From NCBI GenBank assembly GCA_036850595.1, contig CM072161.1, positions 14,403,812 to 14,467,811 on the forward strand: 64,000 bases of DNA. Reading direction: 5' to 3'. Each line of letters opens with the position of its first letter. Within the stretch, counting starts at the first letter, position 1. The notes under the pieces are model-generated. The model worked only from the letters and a program-made list of their open reading frames with translations. It did not search any database and was not told where the DNA came from. The stretch is from Rhyacichthys aspro. Its lineage: Eukaryota > Chordata > Actinopteri > Gobiiformes > Rhyacichthyidae. The position numbers and the translations under genes are program-made. Shown here in pieces: positions 36,701-45,700 of the stretch.

Positions 36701-39700
36701 ACTCTGCCACCTCCCTCCTCATGTCTTTCTTTCACACAATTTGCTGACATAAGCAATCTGGTCTGTTTAAATGAACTCAGATTTGATAGTGTTTGTGCAT
36801 GCATGTTGGTGAGAGATAAGAGATGCTGTGCATATTTCATATGCACAAACAATCAAAACACACACACACACACAGTTCAAGACAACAGACTGCGGGGGGC
36901 TACGGCTAGAAACTCCCTCCAGCTCCCTGAACTCCCCAGCCCGACTCGGCACCATCTGGCTCCCCTCCTGGCCCATCTACGATGCCCCTGCTGGGGGCAA
37001 GAGTCCAAGAGAACACACTTTTTCTTCCTATTTCCCAGAACAAACACTGGCACAGCATATGAACAATTGCATATGGGAAAACGAGACACTGTTTACAATG
37101 TAGCATCAGCTCATAGCTCTCCATACCAATAGATAGGATGTTACTTTCTTTTTTGTCATGGGTTACCCTGGCAGCTGAGGCTGCATGTGGCTGGATGGGC
37201 TGCAATCATCCATGGGGCCACTGGAGGCCTTCATAGCAGGAGCAGGCCAGAGCTGCAGCAATCACTTCTTTTGGCTGAGTTCATGAAAAGGGTTGTCGTC
37301 TACTCCTTATTTGAAGCTGCCTTTCCCAGCTCTGATAAAATATGAAGCTAACAACCTTGTCCTTGTACAACCCATGGGTAATTGGACATTTTTTACAATA
37401 TATCATTTAGTGTCTCTGATAAGACTGAGCCTGAGTCTCAATCACGTCATCTCTTTGAATAATTAAAAGTTACTCATTATTTTAAATTGTCTATAAGTTG
37501 CAGTCAATATGGCAGAGAACAGATGGTGCAAATCTGCCAAGTCCTCTGGTACCAAGAGCCTGCATAATTTGATGAAACATCAGAAAGCTAATGATCTGAA
37601 CATATCAGATCAAATTTGTCTCAGTGGGATTACTGGGCAGAAATACCCCCTCAGTCGATAGCCTGTGATCTTGATAGATTTAATGCCTGAGGCAATTAAG
37701 AAGAAGAATCGGGTATGTGCCAATACTGATCTGAATACTGTTTGGTGGACAAAGTAAGATGTTACGGAGAGAATACTTAATAAATAAATGTCTTTGGAGA
37801 GTTAATAAGTATTAAGTAAAAATGTGGCTTAATCAGTTGTAGTTGTAAAATTATCATCAAATAATAATATTAAATACAGATGACATTCAGTAGTATTATT
37901 ATTGTTTATTATTAATTTGGTCATTTGTAACTATTTGATCATTTAATGTCTGACATTTATTCCAGTCACATTTTAAGGTCTACAAACATTTCCTTTTAAA
38001 ATCACCAATTCATGGAAAAGGAAAGGGTTTACCCCATATAACCCTAAATGCACAGCCAAAGCACCAAAAGGATCTTGGTTAAGTGGAAGGAGGTGGAAAA
38101 TCCAATGATGTTAATGGCCTAAGGGTCTTTAGAAGCCCATTATACTGATACAAGGGTTTATCAGCTGCTTCAGTGATTTTAATGTTGCCTCCGAAGAGAG
38201 CTATGAGAAAGGAAAACAATGATGAGGATTTAGCCTACAGCAAAGCAATTTTGATTTTCTGTCAAGAAAATTAAGTGCAGTTTTTTGCCCTGGGCTGGTT
38301 GTTAATGTATTGCCAAATGCCATATCTGATATTGTACTTTATGGACAACAAACTATATATATTTTTTAGAAAAAGGGAATTGCTATTGAGTTGATTTCTT
38401 ACAGATTTCTCGCTCGCAGAATCTTCAAACATACTCTCCAGAGGTTTTCGCACTGGCTCCATCCCATCAACAAACACCTGAAACCATAAAGAATAAATGT
38501 GCCACTTTAATATCAGTAACAAATGAACAAAATACAACCTTGGTATGGTTTTAACTTTAGAGGAACCTGGTTGATGGAGGGGTGTCCTTTGGTTTTCCGC
38601 TTGGAGGTGGTGTCCAGTCCCCAGAGGGAGGAGAAACGACTTCGGCGTTTGCTGGATGTTCGGGGCATCGCTTGGCTTCTCCTCCTGATGCTGCATTCTG
38701 TACGAGCTGACACCTACGGAAAAAATGATAGACAGGCTCCTATTGCATATATTATATCTCTTGGCAAGTGTGACAGTGCCTTCACAACTTGTCTTCACCT
38801 TTTAAATTCAGTGCTTATGACTGAAGATGAGAGCAAGTGAAGTGCAACAAGCCTTTACACTCACTGTGAATCACACATGTATGTGATTTAAATGGAAGAT
38901 AACATCAATTTGCATTTATGTAGGTTTGTGATACATAGAAAGTTATACAATGCCATTCTAAACTATATTTCTGGGATCCAGCTTACATAAACGTTGCCCT
39001 TAATAAGAGTTGAAATGGCTATGTCTATGTTTGCTTAATGAAGCACAAGAATTCAGACATACAGACACACACTAATAAAGCACACACTTCAGCTGCCTTT
39101 TACATAAATGCTCAACACATCCTTTTTTTAGTAGTTTACTATTCATGCAAAGAGAAATGACTCTTGGCAGTTCTGGGTTAATTCACATTGAACCAGTTGA
39201 GTATCAGACACACTGACTCAGTGTATGATACAAGGCATAACTGTATGGCTGACTGTGCACACATTTCACTCTGCTGTGGGGGTCGGCTTACTGCTCTCCT
39301 TATGAGTCTCTAATGTAAGAACTGAACTGACAGTCTTAATAATGATGTTTTCATGTGCCTTTATTATGTCCAACTAGTTTGATTTGACTTTGACCTTGAT
39401 TTTAACTATGCAGTGAAATGTGTTCAATTGTATATGCAACCAGAAAAAATGTAAACAGACAGGAAAGAAGGTTTGAAAAGAAAGACAGTTGTGGAAAAAG
39501 TCGACAGATGTGGATGAGACCAGACTAAACAACACTGAATAAATGAGTTAGAGACAAAGGAAGTGGGGGCGTAGGCAGGAGATATGGGGGTCGACAGAGG
39601 AGAGGGTGTTAAACCTGTTTGTGGGAAAGTGCCTCAGGGATGGCAGCTTACTAACGGAGTAAGTATTGATCCACCAATCCCCCCAAAAAAACAAAAAACA

Positions 39701-42700
39701 TCACCCTTTGACAGCTTCTGTGTCTGCAGTGTGTGTATGTGAGAATATACTGTGATAGAGTCTGTCAGTGGCTGCCTGGATGGTTCTTGCAGCTGATACA
39801 AGCGTCATGCTGCTCATACCAGTGATACCGTGTTTCATTCTGTACATTCTTGAGAGCTGAAGGTGTCGACAAAGGCAGAGAACTGAACATGAGCTAATGA
39901 CGTGACTCTAAGCTTCAGGCTGAATTTGTCATCACCAGTAAACGAGAATAAATTGGCAGAATGTTTTGTTTTTCCTCTGGGGCGATGACAGTCAGTTTGC
40001 AGAATACAAAGTAGACATATAGAGAACAGATAGAAAGTAATATGAATGACAATAGTTACAGTAATATCTGATCTAAAGAGCATAAATTAATACTTGACCT
40101 GCACTAATGTTCAATTGTCCAATCATGACGACATTCGACAGTCATATTACATTTTCTGTTCTGTCTTCAGTGTTTTCTTGAACAAAGAGGCGTTTCTCAT
40201 CTTTATTGATCATGGGAAACACCAGGTTTGGTTTTCTCACGCATACTAACTAACTTATGTAATGCTCTTGAGTGTAAAATTACTTTGATACAGTACACAA
40301 GCACATAACTGATTTGATATTCCTTTCAGTTCATGTAAAGAGGTATGTTTACAGGTAAATAAGGACAACAATACTGTAGCTAATTTGTCATAGATTCATG
40401 TTGAGAATAAAACTGTAGCGTTGAAAGCAATATTATTAAGAGTGAGAGGTATGAACATTAAACCCATGTGTACCAGAAAATGAATAGATGTATGTATGGG
40501 GATCATACCAGAGCATGGAAAGAGGACACAGAGAAGATGCCTAATCTTCCCATGGCCAGCTTGGTGGGACGTGAAGCAAAACCCAGCAGGCGTTTTGGAT
40601 TTGGGGGCTCACTGCCCTGCAGGCTGGCCAGGTAGCATCGGCAGCGGAAAAGATCCATGTGAAAGCGTTCCAGGTTTTGTTCCCACAGGAAGATCTAACA
40701 GGAAACACAAGGATATAGACACCAACAGATTTGTGATTATGCAACCTCTTCAGATAAGATACATGTGTGCACTGAGCATCCCCTAAACTGACTCCTAACA
40801 TAAACCGTTTTGAATAACACGTCGATTATACAAGATGGATAACTGTGTGTCTAATACGTGGTCATTCCTGCAGTAATGAGACGTGGGAGTGTTGTTGGAG
40901 AATTACTCACCAACACAACCCCCACAGTGTGCTGACCTGCTGGGATATGTACAGTGTATCACATTGTGGGCTGTAGGAGGTGGGACACAGGATAGACACA
41001 AAATAGACTTGAGTTTTACTAATTCCTGTACAAACAGTGCTGTATGTTTATGTAATGTCTTTTTTGCATTAGGGAAAATGAACAGGCCAATCACACTGAG
41101 TCTGTTTCACCTTTTTGCATTTTTGTAAAAGGTTTTAGTAATAAAGTAAATAGTGGATGCTTTTTGTCTATTAACTACACACAGCACCGAGGCCTGCTCA
41201 TACAAGAAGGTCTAATGTGTGAGAGCACATTCTTAAGCTCCCTTTCAGTGTGCAAATACAATAGAGTAATACATACATTGTGATTTACTAACACATCCAG
41301 ACATGCATGGATTAAGTACAAAGCGTTGCGCGTAGTGCTTCACTCAAAGTGAACAAACCTGTGCCTAGTTCAGCTCTGAACCTGAACATAATAAACTAAA
41401 CCTGCTCTATTAGAACATTTTGTTGAGATGACGACATGCAGTAAAGATGATGAACTGCCTTGATCTGTGTTTTGTGAGTTGAGAATGAGTTTGAGAATGG
41501 CCATAAACCCATTGAGAAATTTTTATTGAGTTTAGTTTGTTGTAGTTTTCTAAACTGGCTTCAGACCTGCTCCAGTATGGTCTTCCTCTTCTTAGCATCA
41601 GTGACTGTTGAGAGCTGCATATCTCCCATCTTCTTCATCTTCTCATCCATGTCAATCTTCTGCTCTAATTTGCGGATCTCGGTTCTGAGCAGTCGGACGG
41701 TGTCTTCTCTGTGATGCTGTCGTGCGAGAGCTGTGGCACACGCAGAGTGGATTGCAGTAATCCAGTTCTCTAGCTCTGTCTGGCTTGAAGTCTAGAAGAA
41801 GAGGGACATAATTTATTGCATCTCTTAAATAACAGCAAATAATTGTCAGCAAAAGAAATGAGGAAACTGGCAGATAAAAGATTTGATGCACACATTGCAT
41901 TATCCCCTGGGGATTAGAGACCATTACAATGGAATCAGTATTTTATTACTTATCTTCTCATTCATTGATTGAATGTCACTGTGGACAGCTGCTATGAATA
42001 TAAACAGGTACAATTTAACGTTACACAATGGCCACTGCGGTGGATCACTGTCACAGTATGACAGTGTGGCCTTTAAACATGTCAAACATAAAACAAACAC
42101 ATGACAAACACACAGCTGGTTTATCTCCTCACATGGTTAAATGTCATGTACATGTGTTCACTCTCACGCATGCACACACAGACACATGAGTTCCCCTGGG
42201 GAAATTAGTGTTTCTATTGTCTGCATAAATTATTGTCTATTGGGAAAATCAGCCTAATTTACACATAAAAAGAGTTAAATTATTAATAATGATGACATTA
42301 TATTCTTAAGCAATATCAAATTCTTTCTTGGAATGAAATCACCTTTCCTTTATACTGTTATGAAAAGTCAATGTTATGTAACCAAGATGTTTTAAATACC
42401 AGTGTCTCTCACCTGGAAGAGGAATGCATCTCCAATTGAGTTGCTGAGGCAGAAAACAAAGTCTTTCTTTGGATGTTCAGGCACAGCCTGGACAATGCTG
42501 TTCTCCACCCATAGTGCATGTTTAGGAGTGCTGTTATGGTCAATTCCCGAGCGACCATCAGTTTCATACAGGAAAAGAGTGCAACCTTGACAAATATAGA
42601 AAAACAATAAGTCAACTAAACATTGTGAAAAGCAGCCTTATTTTCTTCAAAAACACTATCAAGAAGACTTTAAACATAACATTATACACGATTCCTCAGA

Positions 42701-45700
42701 GATACTAAGAGGAGAACAATGAGATGAGAAAAGAAATACAGCAGAGGGTCAGGTGGACATTGTGGTTATTTATTTAAGGACAACAGAGGTGACAGGCAGG
42801 AATGCAGCTGCAGATGCTCTTTCTCATACATTTCAAGGGGACAAGATTGGATTACACACGAGTGGCGCTGTAAAATTAAATTGTGGGAGGCAGAAAAGAG
42901 AAAACGCCAGGCCACACTTGAGCGGGTGAGAGAGGGGACAGTAGAGGTGAGAACCAAGGGCACAGACTGTGGTTAGACTGATGTGATTACAGACAGACAT
43001 GGACAGAGATTTAACAGGAGGGGCCAAGGTGAAGATATTACTCTAGACGTAACAAGATGACTACAAGGGGACAATGAAACAATGGGTTTTTTCAAAAATA
43101 CCAGTTATCTCTATAGGGATGGCAGTACTTGTACTTAAGTGCACATGCTACTCTAGCCATCCCTATCTCTAAGGTCTAAAGACACAATGGAATATATTAC
43201 CTCTTAAAGAGACCCAATAGCGCTTCCATTTGCGCCTTGTGGCAGTTTCCACTTTTTTGTTTTTCTTATGAACTAAAAAGTTCTTCACGGCCAGAGCGCC
43301 TGCTTTTCTGACCGTGCCTTGAGCTGAGCCAGTGTCGGACGGATAGGCGCTACTGAGAGTGCCACTGCTCTGCTCATCACTCACAGCTGACCCGACCTCC
43401 TCTGTGCAGTCTCTGCCTTGATGTGTCTAACAAGATAAAAACAAAGAGTTAAGACAATGTATCGAAGAATGGATGACTTTTCCTCAAATCAATGTCAGGA
43501 TAATTAAACATTTTATTTCTATTGTCATTGATCAACAATTATTTACTGTGCCCTCTTACGTCATGGGCAGGGTTTGTACGCTACTCAAGGCATCAAAGAC
43601 AAGATATTTTTTTACTTAATGCACTGCAGTTCTATTTATCACTTTATGATTTATTTGCTATTAGGTTCCAAGCCCTAAATGTACCTTTTTCTCTGTAACT
43701 GTTTAATTTAAAAACACCACGAACTTACCCAGGCTTGATTGTCTAACTCTTTGCGGAAATTCTCGTATATTCCGCCTCTTCCTCCTTCACCGCTTCGACT
43801 GTCTCCTCCTCCAGCGCTGCTGCTTCCACTGTCACTACCGTTAAAAATGCTGCTCTCAGTCGCGGAGTACACAGAGAAGGAGGTGGACATGGCCTTACAG
43901 CGCCGGGACAACAGCTCCCCATCTCCGTCCATCTCAGTGGTAACACCATCTATGCCACTGTCGCCATATTCACTGCCCTCACCCAAAACTCCTGAGATGT
44001 CCTGTAAAACACAACAAAATATGGGTTGGTGTTATTGTAAGAGGGCACACAGATTTGGTTCTGTTTTGTGTTTTTTTTTTTTTTGCCTCACATTTCCACT
44101 TTCTGTAAATGGTTCTTTTGCTTGAACATTTTGCTTTGTTGAGTTGTTTATTTTTAACAACTCTCTCAGCCACGCTAGATAAATTTATAATAAGCACTTA
44201 GGAGGCTGTGCTTTCCAAGGGTGCTGGAGGGTTCTGGGAATGGGTTGAAAGAAAAGTCTGTTCGCTATTTTTATTTATTTTTTAATATTAGGATACTTTT
44301 TTGTCAGTCCCACATAAATAATTCAACAGATATTTAGAGATTTTTTTATTGATGGACTCCAGCTCCTTTTACTCTACAACCTTTAGAGATGGATGCTTTG
44401 TTAAAGGTTACAATGACCTTCTAAGTGAATCCTCTTTATGATCAAAAGTACATATGAGATTTGAAGTTAACAGATTGCGCGAGTAAGTCTGCAATGGGAA
44501 ACCAGGTCAGTGTTAGACAAGCAGACTCTTTCCTGTTGGGCGCATATACATTACATGAACATCACGGAAGAGGCTCTGAACACACACAGGAAATGTCTCT
44601 GGTTGTCATTATAAAGTTAATTACTAGACTGACTAGTGTCCTCTGTCAGGTCTATGAACTCTGAACGCTCTGCGGAGACTTTCAAACACTTTCGAAACAG
44701 AGCAGAGTACAACAAGGGAAGAAGCACTGATGCCGGTAATTATGAAGCTCATGATAGTGAAGTTAGCAAAAGTATACATAGGTTGGGAGCACGTGGACGA
44801 GTATATACTACATTATCAAGTGACCCAGACTCGAAAACAGCTTGGGTTTTTAAACTCTAAGTGTTTTCTGTCCATCTCCACTATCAATAGAGGAAAAACA
44901 AGAGTAAAGTATACAAAAACAGTACAGACTGATTGAGGCAACATGTCAGAACTACTTTGTCACATGCCCCAAAACAGAGAAAAATGTAAACACGGAAAAG
45001 TTTTTTTTTGAGATTGTAAAAAAAAGATTTCCCCTCTTTTTAATGAGTAGATGCATTAAAAACAAAGTTCTACACCCAACCTGAGTAGTCTGTGCACGCC
45101 GTCCTTGAAAAGCAGGGCAGGGGGGAGCTGGGATACCGAGTCCTGCTAGGCCTTCAGAAAGGCAGTGGGAGCGCCGGCAGGGGAGAGTAAATGCTCCGTA
45201 CCCGCCGCTCTCTTCATCAGTGGGAGACATCAGCCCCTCCTCTCCCTCCTCATCACCATCACACTCGGGCTCTCTGCAGTTTTTAGAGTAGCGGTTCCTC
45301 TGCCCCCTGAGGCCGGGACTGTGCTGGCTGCACAGATGGTCCAGAGACGATGCCCTTTCTGCAGAGCCTGAAACACACACAGGTGGTAAACGCAAGACAG
45401 TGAATGCATATTCCAGTGGATTAAGCAAGGTCAATAGGCTACACATCATATTCTAATTACTGTTTTATAGGATACTTTGCCACTTTTGATGCTAATTAAC
45501 CTTGTCCTTGTGTTTAAATATCCTTCTGTGTGTCTAATGTAGTATTTTTCAATGTGAATATGATTTAGTGTATGCTGCAGGCCTGTCCATTTTACTGGGC
45601 TGGCTGACCACCCGAGGAGAACACTTAAATGTCGACTTTCCGGTTAAAGCAACCACTACCACCCGTTGCTTTCCAGCTGCTCCTGCCCAGCATCAAACTC

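Noticed and set aside
36668..37132. 154-codon plus-strand frame in a tiam1 intron
   Set aside because: It spans an (AC)n tract and low-complexity DNA and is antisense to the gene. No domain seen.
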